A DNA stretch of 64,000 nt from Halodurantibacterium flavum (GTDB taxonomy: Bacteria > Pseudomonadota > Alphaproteobacteria > Rhodobacterales > Rhodobacteraceae): contig NZ_JBHUGH010000037.1 in the NCBI RefSeq assembly GCF_042681825.1, positions 62,001 through 126,000 on the forward strand, given 5' to 3'. Shown here one piece after another: positions 9,007-16,327 of the stretch. Positions within the stretch are counted from its first letter, which is position 1. Each line of letters starts with the position of its first letter. Under the pieces are notes generated by a model. The model ran no database searches and was not told where the DNA came from. It saw nothing but the letters and a program-made list of their open reading frames with translations. A program made the translations under genes and the position numbers.

Positions 9007-9735
9007 ATGTCGATCTGGGAATACGCAAACCCGAAGAAATTCATGGAAACGTCGGCGACAGCGCTGCCATGGATCACCGGTCTGGCCGGGCTGACCCTGA
9101 TCGTCGGGCTGGTCTGGGGCTTTTTCTTTACGCCCGACGATTACCGCCAGGGATCGACGGTCAAGATCATCTACCTGCATGTGCCCGCCGCGATGATGGC
9201 GATCAATGCCTGGATCATGATGCTGGTCGCCTCGCTGATCTGGCTGATCCGGCGCCATCACGTCTCGGCGCTCGCGGCCCGCGCGGCGGCCCCTGTGGGG
9301 ATCACGATGACGCTGATCGCGCTCTTCACCGGCGCGATCTGGGGGCAGCCCATGTGGGGCACCTGGTGGGCCTGGGATCCGCGGCTGACCTCGTTCCTGA
9401 TCCTCTTTCTCTTCTATCTCGGCTACATGGCCCTGTGGGAGGCGATCGAGGACCCGGACACCGCCGCCGACCTGACCAGCGTGCTTTGTCTCGTGGGGTC
9501 GGTCTTTGCGCTTCTGTCCCGTTACGCGGTGAACTTCTGGAACCAGGGGCTGCATCAGGGCGCCTCGCTTTCGGTCGCGCCGGGGGAACGGATGCACCTT
9601 GTGTTCCGGATGCCGCTTTATGTGTCGATGGCGGGCTTTGCGCTGCTCTTTGTGACGCTGGTGCTGCTGCGGACCCGCACGGAAATCCGGGCGCGGCGGA
9701 TCAAGGCGCTTCTGGCGCGGGAAAGGATGGGATGA
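9007..9735 (+). CDS. ccmC: Haem lyase/transport protein CcmC
   Basis: Inner-membrane protein that delivers haem to CcmE in the periplasm. The 242-residue protein has six helices and the diagnostic tryptophan-rich haem-handling motif W-G-T-W-W-A-W-D-P-R-L-T at about residues 118-129, plus conserved periplasmic histidines at H60 (Y-L-H-V-P) and in the later NQGLHQG loop. The start ATG 9007 follows a 55-nt gap after ccmB that contains TTGAGT (8973-8978) at about -35 distance from a poor -10, so an internal promoter is possible but weak. Its TGA overlaps the ccmD start. Confidence 0.96.
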   Translation: MSIWEYANPKKFMETSATALPWITGLAGLTLIVGLVWGFFFTPDDYRQGSTVKIIYLHVPAAMMAINAWIMMLVASLIWLIRRHHVSALAARAAAPVGITMTLIALFTGAIWGQPMWGTWWAWDPRLTSFLILFLFYLGYMALWEAIEDPDTAADLTSVLCLVGSVFALLSRYAVNFWNQGLHQGASLSVAPGERMHLVFRMPLYVSMAGFALLFVTLVLLRTRTEIRARRIKALLARERMG

Positions 9736-9884
9736 TGCCCGATCTTGGTCGTTATGCGCTTGAGGTCGCGTTGGCCTATGGCGTGTCGCTCGCGCTTCTG
9801 GGCGCGCTGATTGCAGGGACGCTCTGGCGGGGGGCGCGGGTACGCCGCGCGTTGGCAGAGGTCGAGAAAAGGCAGGAACGTTAG
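9732..9884 (+). CDS. ccmD: Haem exporter protein CcmD (50 aa)
   Basis: Small single-helix protein that helps release holo-CcmE from CcmABC. The 50-residue product (MMPDLGRYALEVALAY...) has one membrane segment at about 14-32 followed by a charged tail ending VEKRQER, exactly the CcmD layout, and sits in the canonical place between ccmC and ccmG. The start overlaps the ccmC stop (ATGATG at 9732-9737; either ATG is possible), and ccmG begins 2 nt after its stop. It is short enough to be missed by automatic cut-offs. Confidence 0.92.
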   Translation: MMPDLGRYALEVALAYGVSLALLGALIAGTLWRGARVRRALAEVEKRQER

Positions 9885-9886
9885 GA

Positions 9887-10426
9887 ATGGCAAAGGTTTC
9901 ACCCCTGATGCTGGTGCCGCCGGTACTGTTCGCCGGGTTGGCCGCGCTTTTCTACTTCGGGATGCAGCGGGAAAACCCGGATGAGCTGCCTTCGGCGCGC
10001 GAAGGCAGCATCGCGCCCGCCGTGGCCCTTGCGCCGCTGGGCGACGGCCCCGCGTTCGAGGATGCCGACTTGCGCGGGGGCGGGGTAAAGCTGGTCAATT
10101 ACTGGGCAAGCTGGTGCGCCCCCTGCCGGGCGGAGCATCCTTTGCTGGAGGAACTGGCCGCCGAGGGTATCCCGATCTACGGCATCAACTACAAGGACAG
10201 GCCGGAGAACGCGCTCGGCTTTCTGGATGAGCTCGGCAACCCCTATGCGGCACTTGGCGCGGATGAGGGGCGCACGGCGCTGGAATGGGGCCTTTACGGC
10301 GTGCCCGAGACCTATGTGCTGGATGGCGAGGGGCGGATCGTCCTGCGTCTGGCCGGCCCCATCACCGCCCGGATCATGGAGGACACGATCCGGCCGGCAC
10401 TGGCCCGGGCGGCCGGCGAAGGGTAA
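9887..10426 (+). CDS. ccmG: Thiol:disulfide interchange protein CcmG/DsbE
   Basis: Periplasmic, membrane-anchored thioredoxin-like protein that reduces apocytochrome c or CcmH before haem attachment. The 179-residue product has an N-terminal anchor helix (residues 5-24), then a thioredoxin domain with the WCAPC active site (Cys77 and Cys80) and a later GVPETYVLD loop containing the cis-proline region typical of CcmG. It is the last gene of the co-directional ccmABCDG group. ccmE, ccmF and ccmH are not in the window. Reductant may come from CcdA, which is encoded at 32445-33188. Confidence 0.95.
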   Translation: MAKVSPLMLVPPVLFAGLAALFYFGMQRENPDELPSAREGSIAPAVALAPLGDGPAFEDADLRGGGVKLVNYWASWCAPCRAEHPLLEELAAEGIPIYGINYKDRPENALGFLDELGNPYAALGADEGRTALEWGLYGVPETYVLDGEGRIVLRLAGPITARIMEDTIRPALARAAGEG

Positions 10427-10453
10427 CGCCGGCCTTCCCTCTTACCTTCACCC

Positions 10454-11374
10454 TCAGGCCAGTTCGGACGCCCAGGGCGGGTTGGCCCCGGCGCGCGACA
10501 CCGTGACAGCCGCCGCGCGGGCGCCGAGGTCAAGCGCGTGGCGCAGGGTTTCGGCGTTGATCTGCGCGATGCCCTCCTTGCCCAGCAGTCCCGCACCGTT
10601 CAGCGCCGCAAGGAAACCTGCGTTGAACGTGTCGCCGGCGCCGACCGTATCCACCACCTCGACCCGCTGGCCGGGGACCGATACGGCCTCGCCCGCCCAA
10701 TGGGCGGTCGCGCCGCGCGCGCCTTCCGTTATTACAACGACCTTGGGCCCCCTGGCGATCAGACCCTGCGCCAGCATCGCCGCATCGCCGTTCCCGCAGA
10801 GCCAGTGCAGGTCTTCGTCGGAAAGCTTGACGATATCGGCAAGGGCGATCATCCGGTCGATCCGCGCGCGATAGGCGGGCTCATCCTGGACAAAGCCGGG
10901 GCGGATGTTGGGATCGAGCATCGTCACGCGGCCCGAGGCGCGGGTCATCATCGCCTCGAACGCGCTGCCGCAGGGTTCGGAGACCAGGCTGATCCCGCCA
11001 AAAAACAGCGCCTGCACGCTGTCGGGCAGGGGCGGCAGCGCATCCGGTGTCAGGCTGCGCAGCGCCGTGTTTTCATCGTAGAACGCATAGCGCGCCTGAC
11101 CGTCGACCAGTTGCACGAAGGCGAGCGTGCAAGGCGCCGCGGGGCGGGGGCAGAGGCTGATATCGACGCCCGAGGCGGCGAGCGCGTCGGCAAGCATGGT
11201 GCCAAAGAGGTCGTCCGACAATCCGCACCAGAAACTGACCGGCGCACCCAGCCGCCCCAGCGCAATTGCCGTGTTGAAGACCGCACCGCCGGGATAGGGG
11301 GCAAAGGCGGGTTCGTCCGCCGTGGTGCGGCGGGGCAGCATGTCGATAAGGGCTTCGCCGCAGCAGAGGATCAT
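10454..11374 (-). CDS. PfkB-family carbohydrate kinase, fructokinase-like
   Basis: Phosphorylates a sugar with ATP in the cytoplasm; fructose is the likely substrate by resemblance to alphaproteobacterial fructokinases, but this cannot be proved from sequence. The 306-residue protein carries the N-terminal PfkB signature (PYPGGAVFNTAIALGRLG, residues 27-44) and the C-terminal signature DTVGAGDTF with catalytic Asp248. The anion-hole GAGD is intact. It is convergent with ccmG and downstream of the TRAP permease gene, with the TRAP terminator between them, so it is probably expressed on its own. Confidence 0.85.
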   Translation of the reverse strand: MILCCGEALIDMLPRRTTADEPAFAPYPGGAVFNTAIALGRLGAPVSFWCGLSDDLFGTMLADALAASGVDISLCPRPAAPCTLAFVQLVDGQARYAFYDENTALRSLTPDALPPLPDSVQALFFGGISLVSEPCGSAFEAMMTRASGRVTMLDPNIRPGFVQDEPAYRARIDRMIALADIVKLSDEDLHWLCGNGDAAMLAQGLIARGPKVVVITEGARGATAHWAGEAVSVPGQRVEVVDTVGAGDTFNAGFLAALNGAGLLGKEGIAQINAETLRHALDLGARAAAVTVSRAGANPPWASELA

Positions 11375-11442
11375 CGGTCGCTCCTGTCACTCGTCCAGCG
11401 GCAGATAAAAGGGTTGCGGGGAAGGGTTCAAGCAAAAGAAAA

Positions 11443-11464
11443 GGGCCGCCCCGAAGGGCGGCCC
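11443..11464 (-). terminator. Rho-independent terminator of the TRAP transporter operon
   Basis: Read on the minus strand there is a 9-bp perfect stem (gggccgccc / gggcggccc) with a 4-nt loop, followed by a T-rich run (tttcttttg). It begins 22 nt after the stop of the TRAP permease gene. Confidence 0.85.
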
Positions 11465-11486
11465 CTGTCGTTGTGGCTGGCGTCGA

Positions 11487-13670
11487 TCAGTCCGCGCCCT
11501 TGGCGAGCGTCTTGGTCCCCACGATGTTGCGCTGAACCACAAAGACGATGACCGCTGCGGCAAGGCCGATGGCGTCGGTCAGCCAGCTTCCCTCGATCAT
11601 CGAGAGCGCCGCGACCAGCAGGACGATCCGCAGGATCGGGTTCAGGCTGCCGAAGAACCAGCCCTGCACCGCCGCCGACAGAAGCATCACGCCAAAGCTC
11701 GCGCTGACGAAGACATGCAGGATGTCGATCCATTCGCCCTGCATCAGCAGTTCGTGCGAGCTGAAGAACATGAACGGCACGATGAAGGCGGCAAGGCCCA
11801 GCTTGAACGCCTCGACCGAGGTGCGCATCGGTTCCGACCCGGAGATCGCGGCCCCCGCATAGGCGGCCAGCGCCACCGGCGGGGTGATCGCCGACATCAC
11901 AGCGTAGTAGAACACGAAGAAATGCGCGACCAGCACCGGGATGCCAAGCTGCACGAGCCCCGGCGCCACCACCGCTGCGGCAACCGCATAGGCGGCCGTC
12001 GTCGGCATCCCCATCCCGAGGATGATCGAGATGCACATCGCGAAGAAGAGCGCGAGCACCTGGCTCTGGTCCGCGAGGCCGAGAAGCAGCGAGGAAAAGC
12101 GCGCGCCCACGCCGGTCAGCGCGATGACGCCCACGATGATGCCCGCCGCCGCACAGACCGCGACAAGCTGGATCGACATCTTGGCCGCCAGATCGAGCGC
12201 CCGGTAGATGGCCGTTGGCCCCATGCGATAGGGCGTGAGCCAGGACACCACCGCCGCCGAGGCCATGGCGAGCGTGCCCGCCCGGATCACCGTGTAGCCG
12301 GAAAAGAGCGTGTAGATCAGGATGATGATCGGCAGGAACAGGTAGACCTGACGCACCAGCACCGCGAACTTGGGCAGTTCGTCCTTGCGCATCCCCTTCA
12401 TGTCGAGCTTCCGCGCCTGGAAATCGACCATGAAATAGACCGAGATGAAGTAGAGCACGGCCGGGATCACGGCGGCGACCACGATCTCGGTATAGGGAAT
12501 GCCCGTCACCTCGGCCATGATGAAGGCGCCGGCGCCCATGATCGGCGGCAGGATCTGCCCGCCCGAGGATGCCGTGGCCTCGATCCCCGCCGCGCTGCGC
12601 GCCGGATAGCCCACCTTTTTCATCAGCGGAATGGTCAGCGAGCCGGTGGACACGACGTTGCCCGCCGAGGTGCCGTTGATCATCCCCATGAGGCCCGAGG
12701 CAAAGATCGCGACCTTTGCCGGGCCGCCCCGCGCGCGCCCTGCGGCGGCAAAGGCGAAGTTGACGAAATAGTCGCCCACCCGGCTGGCCTGAAGGAAGGC
12801 CGCGAAGGTGATGAAGAGGATGATATAGGTCGATGACACCGCCACCGGCGCGCCAAGGATGCCCTGATCGGTGAAGATATAGGTGAAGAAGCGCGTCGGC
12901 GAATAGCCGCGGTGGTTGAGAAAGCCGGGCAGGTAGGGGCCGAAGAACGAATAGCCGATGAAGACGGCCGCGATCACCACAAGCGCCAGCCCCGCCACTC
13001 GCCGGGTGAGTTCAAGGATCAGGAGAACGCCCGCGACGGCGGCGTAGAAATCGGCCGGTTGCGCCATGCCCGTGCCGGCACGAAGCCGGATCGGCCCGAC
13101 GTTGAACAGGATATACCCGGTCATCGCGACTGTCGCGATCCCAAGCAGCCAGTCCGTGGGCTGGACGCCGGTGCGGTCGTTCCCGCCCCAGACCCAACCC
13201 GCGACGATGGCGGCAACGATCCCGATCACCAGCGGCAGGCCGTAGGTGGTAAAGACGAAGTCCGCCGGGCGCGAGATGCCCGCGAACCAGTAGCCGAGCC
13301 AGGCCCAGCCGATCAGCGCCGCGCCATAGCCGATGCCCGCGATCGCGACCGCCAGAAATGCCCATTCGCCGATGCCACGGGCGGGCGCGGGCTCACCTGC
13401 TGCGCGCGGTTTCAGCGTCAGGGCCGAGTAGGTCAGAAACCCGATGAAAAGCCCCCCCGCGATATGGAGCATCCGGTAGGTCCAGGTCTCCAGCGGATAG
13501 AGGTTCATCACGGCGATGTGGAAAAGTGTATAGACCACGCAGATCAGCGCCACGAGCTGCCTGAGCAGCCCGCCAAGGTCGCGCTGGTTGGAGGCCAGAG
13601 CTTCCTCGTCAACGCCCTGCGCGATCATCGGCCCGGCATCCACGGCGGGGCTCGTCTGCGGCTGGGACAT
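11487..13670 (-). CDS. TRAP transporter permease, fused small and large subunits (TAXI type)
   Basis: Secondary, ion-gradient-driven transporter that takes its substrate from the periplasmic binding protein encoded just upstream. The 727-residue protein is the fused DctQ-DctM type: about four N-terminal helices, then a large 12-helix DctM domain with conserved glycine-rich segments such as GLMGMINGTSAGNVVSTG and ATASSGGQILPPIMGAGAF, which are the fused 4TM-12TM TRAP hallmarks. I start it at 13670 (MSQPQTSPAVD), preceded by ggagaag; the longer open frame runs into the intercistronic hairpins. The substrate is unknown; TAXI systems have been linked to organic acids and amino acids. Confidence 0.93.
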   Translation of the reverse strand: MSQPQTSPAVDAGPMIAQGVDEEALASNQRDLGGLLRQLVALICVVYTLFHIAVMNLYPLETWTYRMLHIAGGLFIGFLTYSALTLKPRAAGEPAPARGIGEWAFLAVAIAGIGYGAALIGWAWLGYWFAGISRPADFVFTTYGLPLVIGIVAAIVAGWVWGGNDRTGVQPTDWLLGIATVAMTGYILFNVGPIRLRAGTGMAQPADFYAAVAGVLLILELTRRVAGLALVVIAAVFIGYSFFGPYLPGFLNHRGYSPTRFFTYIFTDQGILGAPVAVSSTYIILFITFAAFLQASRVGDYFVNFAFAAAGRARGGPAKVAIFASGLMGMINGTSAGNVVSTGSLTIPLMKKVGYPARSAAGIEATASSGGQILPPIMGAGAFIMAEVTGIPYTEIVVAAVIPAVLYFISVYFMVDFQARKLDMKGMRKDELPKFAVLVRQVYLFLPIIILIYTLFSGYTVIRAGTLAMASAAVVSWLTPYRMGPTAIYRALDLAAKMSIQLVAVCAAAGIIVGVIALTGVGARFSSLLLGLADQSQVLALFFAMCISIILGMGMPTTAAYAVAAAVVAPGLVQLGIPVLVAHFFVFYYAVMSAITPPVALAAYAGAAISGSEPMRTSVEAFKLGLAAFIVPFMFFSSHELLMQGEWIDILHVFVSASFGVMLLSAAVQGWFFGSLNPILRIVLLVAALSMIEGSWLTDAIGLAAAVIVFVVQRNIVGTKTLAKGAD

Positions 13671-13727
13671 GGTCTTCTCCCTGATGCGGCGGCCTTTGGT
13701 GGCGCGCATATGTCTGGAAACGGGGGA

Positions 13728-13779
13728 AGGGGCAGCACGGGCTGCCCCTCGGGTCGCCCGCGCCGTCAAGGGCGCGGGC
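13728..13779 (-). promoter_or_regulatory. Two consecutive intercistronic hairpins between TAXI receptor and TRAP permease genes
   Basis: Two perfect 9-bp stem-loops lie in tandem in the 118-nt gap: gcccgcgcc/ggcgcgggc (13756-13779, 6-nt loop) and aggggcagc/gctgcccct (13728-13749, 4-nt loop). Both are transcribed after the receptor gene and before the permease gene. Neither has a T-run on the minus strand. Such hairpins commonly protect the upstream message or attenuate read-through so that the binding protein is made in excess of the permease; that role is inferred. Confidence 0.6.
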
Positions 13780-13788
13780 AGGCGGCGA

Positions 13789-14763
13789 TCAGCCGCGCAG
13801 GTCTTCCGGAATTTCCACGCCCGCTTCGTCAAAGTAGCGGACGGCGCCCGGGTGGTAGGGCAGGAAGGTGTTCTTGTCGACGTTCTCGGCGGTGGTTTCG
13901 GCCGCCGTCGCATGGATCTGCAGCATGCGCGGGTTGTTTTCCATCACCAGCTTGGTGATTTCATAGGCCAGCGTTTCCGGCATGTCCGCGTTCACGACCG
14001 CAAAGTTCCACAGCGCGACCGTGCCGCTTTCATCCGGGAAGCCCTGATAGAGACCGCCGGGCACATCGAAGGCCGCCAGTTCCGGCATCGCCTCGAGCAC
14101 TTGCGCCCGCTCTTCTTCGCTGAAGCCGAAGATGTTGACCTGCGTTTCGGCCGCGATCTGTGCAAAGGCGGAAATCGGCACGCCGGCGGCAAAGGCAAAG
14201 GCGTCGATCAGACCGTCCTGAACCTGACCCACCGCGTCGCTGGCACCGGAGTAGCTGATATTGGCCGAAACGCCCAGTTCCTCGAAAAAGCGCGGCCAGT
14301 AGGTCGCGGCGGTGCCGCCGGCCGGACCGACCGAGACGCGGCGGCCGTTCATGTCGGCGACCGAGGCAATCCCCGAGGATTGCAACGCCACAACCTGGAA
14401 CGGCGTCTGATACATCGGGAAGAGCGCGCGGAGGTTTTCATGCTCCAGCCCCGGCGCAAGCTCGCTGTTGCCGGTCCAGGCGTCATAGGCCGGGCCCATG
14501 GTCACCAGGCCGATCTGGTGGTCGCCGGTTTCCACCAGCGTCGCGTTCTGCACCGGGCCGCCGGTCACCTCGGCCGAGGCGTTGACGCCCAGGGCTTCAG
14601 TGATCAGACCGCCGAGGCCCGTGCCATAGATGAAGTAGGTGCCGCCCTGGCTTGCCGTGCCGATGGTCAGGCTTGACGGCCAGCCGTCACGATCCTGGGC
14701 GACCGCTGCGCCGGACAGCGCAATGGAGGCCGCGGCAGCGGCGGCAAAAGTCGTAAAACGCAT
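13789..14763 (-). CDS. TAXI-family TRAP transporter solute receptor (periplasmic)
   Basis: Periplasmic substrate-binding protein of the TRAP system. The 324-residue precursor has a clear Sec signal peptide (MRFTTFAAAAAASIALSGAAVA, cleavage after AVA). The mature protein starts with the TAXI hallmark L-T-I-G-T-A-S-Q-G-G-T-Y-F-I-Y-G-T-G-L. It is followed downstream by two strong hairpins and the fused permease gene, and 202 bp upstream by the DctD-like regulator on the same strand. The ligand is unknown, and the adjacent sensor kinase may respond to the same compound. Confidence 0.94.
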   Translation of the reverse strand: MRFTTFAAAAAASIALSGAAVAQDRDGWPSSLTIGTASQGGTYFIYGTGLGGLITEALGVNASAEVTGGPVQNATLVETGDHQIGLVTMGPAYDAWTGNSELAPGLEHENLRALFPMYQTPFQVVALQSSGIASVADMNGRRVSVGPAGGTAATYWPRFFEELGVSANISYSGASDAVGQVQDGLIDAFAFAAGVPISAFAQIAAETQVNIFGFSEEERAQVLEAMPELAAFDVPGGLYQGFPDESGTVALWNFAVVNADMPETLAYEITKLVMENNPRMLQIHATAAETTAENVDKNTFLPYHPGAVRYFDEAGVEIPEDLRG

Positions 14764-14965
14764 GATGTTCCTCCCGAACGGGTTATAGCGATCAGGCTTC
14801 CCGCACGCGGACCTCCTCCGGTGCCGGATGCGCGATCAGAAACGCGCTGAGGGGCCGGTCTGGCAATGGGCTTGGTGGGGGCAGCTTTATCTTTTCGTCA
14901 CTCACGCCGGCGCGATGGGTGGAAAAGGTGACATCGGGGCCGATGCGTGGGGGAATTTCCCCCCA

Positions 14966-16327
14966 TCAATCCTCGTCCGCGTCGGGGCTGCCGCCATACT
15001 GGGCCTTATCGATCCCGTGTTTCTGCATCTTTTCATAAAGCGTCTTGCGCGACAGGCCGAGCGATTCATAGACCGGGCGCAGCCTGCCCCCATGCGCGAC
15101 CAGCGCCGAGATGATCGCGCCGCGCTCGAACTCCGCCACCCGGTCGGCGAGGCGGCCGGGGGCGTCCGGGCTGCCCGCACGTTCTTCCCCGTCAAGGCCG
15201 ATCCCGAGGGCAAACCGGTCGGCGGCGTTCCGCAGCTCGCGCACATTGCCCGGCCAGTCGCGGGCGGCGATGGCGGCCAGAACCTGCGGCGGCACCGGCG
15301 CCGGGTCACGGCGGTAGCGCGCCGCCGCCTCGGACACGAGCTTGAGGAACAGGAGCGGCACATCCTCTCGCCGCGCGGTGAGCGGCGGCACGTTCAGCGT
15401 GATGACATTGAGCCGGTAGAGCAGGTCGGCGCGAAAGCGGCCGGCGGCGACCTCATCCTCCAGGGGCGTGCGGCTGGTCGCAAGGAACCGCACGTCGAGC
15501 GGCCGCGCCTCGTTCCCGCCCAAAGGGTGGATCACCCGTTCCTGGATCACGCGGAGCAGCTTGCCCTGAACCTCATAGGGCATCGACCCGATCTCATCGA
15601 GCAGGATGGTCCCGCCCTGGGCATGTTCGAACTTGCCATAGCGCGCCCGCAGCGCACCGGGAAACGCGCCCGCCTCATGCCCGAAAAGCTCGCTCTCGAT
15701 CAGGGTGGCGGGCAGGGCGGCGCAGTTGATCGCGATGAAGGGGCGCGCGGCGCGGGGTGACAGATCGTGCAGCGCGCGGGCCACGACCTCCTTGCCCGCG
15801 CCGGTTTGGCCCACGATCAGCACATCGGCATCGGCGGGGCCGATGGTGCGGACCCGGCGGCGCAGGTCGATCATCACGTTCGACCGCCCGACAAGCCGCT
15901 GTTCCAGATCGTCGCTCTGGCCGGCGGCAGCGCGCAGCACCCGGTTTTCCAGCACCAGCCGCCGGTAATCCAGCGCCCGGGTCGCGATTTCCACCAGTTG
16001 CGAACTGCTGAAGGGCTTTTCGATGAAGTCATAGGCCCCTTCGCGCATCGCCTTGACGGCAAGCTGCACGTCGCCATGACCGGTCACGAGGATCACGGGA
16101 ATGTCGCGGTCCATGTCATGGATGCGGTTCATCAGGCTCAGCCCGTCGAGGCCGGGCATCCGGATATCGGTGATGACCACCCCGCGAAAGCCGAAACCCA
16201 CGAGGTCGAGCACCCGTTCCGCCGCCGCAAAGGGTTCGACCCCGAACCCCGCGAGGTCGAGCGCCTGCGCGGTGGAATCCCGCAGGTCGGGGTCATCGTC
16301 AACCAGAAGGATCTTGCCTGTCGCCAT
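14966..16327 (-). CDS. DctD/NtrC-family response regulator with altered GAFTGA loop (GAFPGA)
   Basis: Two-component response regulator of 453 residues: receiver domain (acidic pocket near residues 10-12, phospho-acceptor Asp54, conserved Lys104), AAA+ domain (Walker A GQTGAGKE at 173-180, Walker B LLDEI at about 242-246) and a C-terminal Fis-type helix-turn-helix (LSRKTLYEKMQKHGI). The overall pattern is that of C4-dicarboxylate regulator DctD. The loop that normally contacts sigma-54 reads GAFPGA (220-225), so the key threonine is proline at 223. It overlaps the kinase gene by 29 nt, so the pair is one transcriptional unit. The likely target is the adjacent TAXI TRAP operon. Start 16327 (MATGKILLVDDD) is set by the receiver domain. 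Confidence 0.9.
   Translation of the reverse strand: MATGKILLVDDDPDLRDSTAQALDLAGFGVEPFAAAERVLDLVGFGFRGVVITDIRMPGLDGLSLMNRIHDMDRDIPVILVTGHGDVQLAVKAMREGAYDFIEKPFSSSQLVEIATRALDYRRLVLENRVLRAAAGQSDDLEQRLVGRSNVMIDLRRRVRTIGPADADVLIVGQTGAGKEVVARALHDLSPRAARPFIAINCAALPATLIESELFGHEAGAFPGALRARYGKFEHAQGGTILLDEIGSMPYEVQGKLLRVIQERVIHPLGGNEARPLDVRFLATSRTPLEDEVAAGRFRADLLYRLNVITLNVPPLTARREDVPLLFLKLVSEAAARYRRDPAPVPPQVLAAIAARDWPGNVRELRNAADRFALGIGLDGEERAGSPDAPGRLADRVAEFERGAIISALVAHGGRLRPVYESLGLSRKTLYEKMQKHGIDKAQYGGSPDADED

Noticed and set aside
14861..14875. TGGCA-N6-TTGG resembling a sigma-54 promoter upstream of the TAXI gene
   Set aside because: It points the wrong way (plus strand) and lacks the essential GC at -12.
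14950..14965. gggggaatttcccccc symmetric element just after the regulator stop
   Set aside because: The symmetry centre leaves a one-base loop, so it cannot act as a hairpin; it could be an operator but has no further support.
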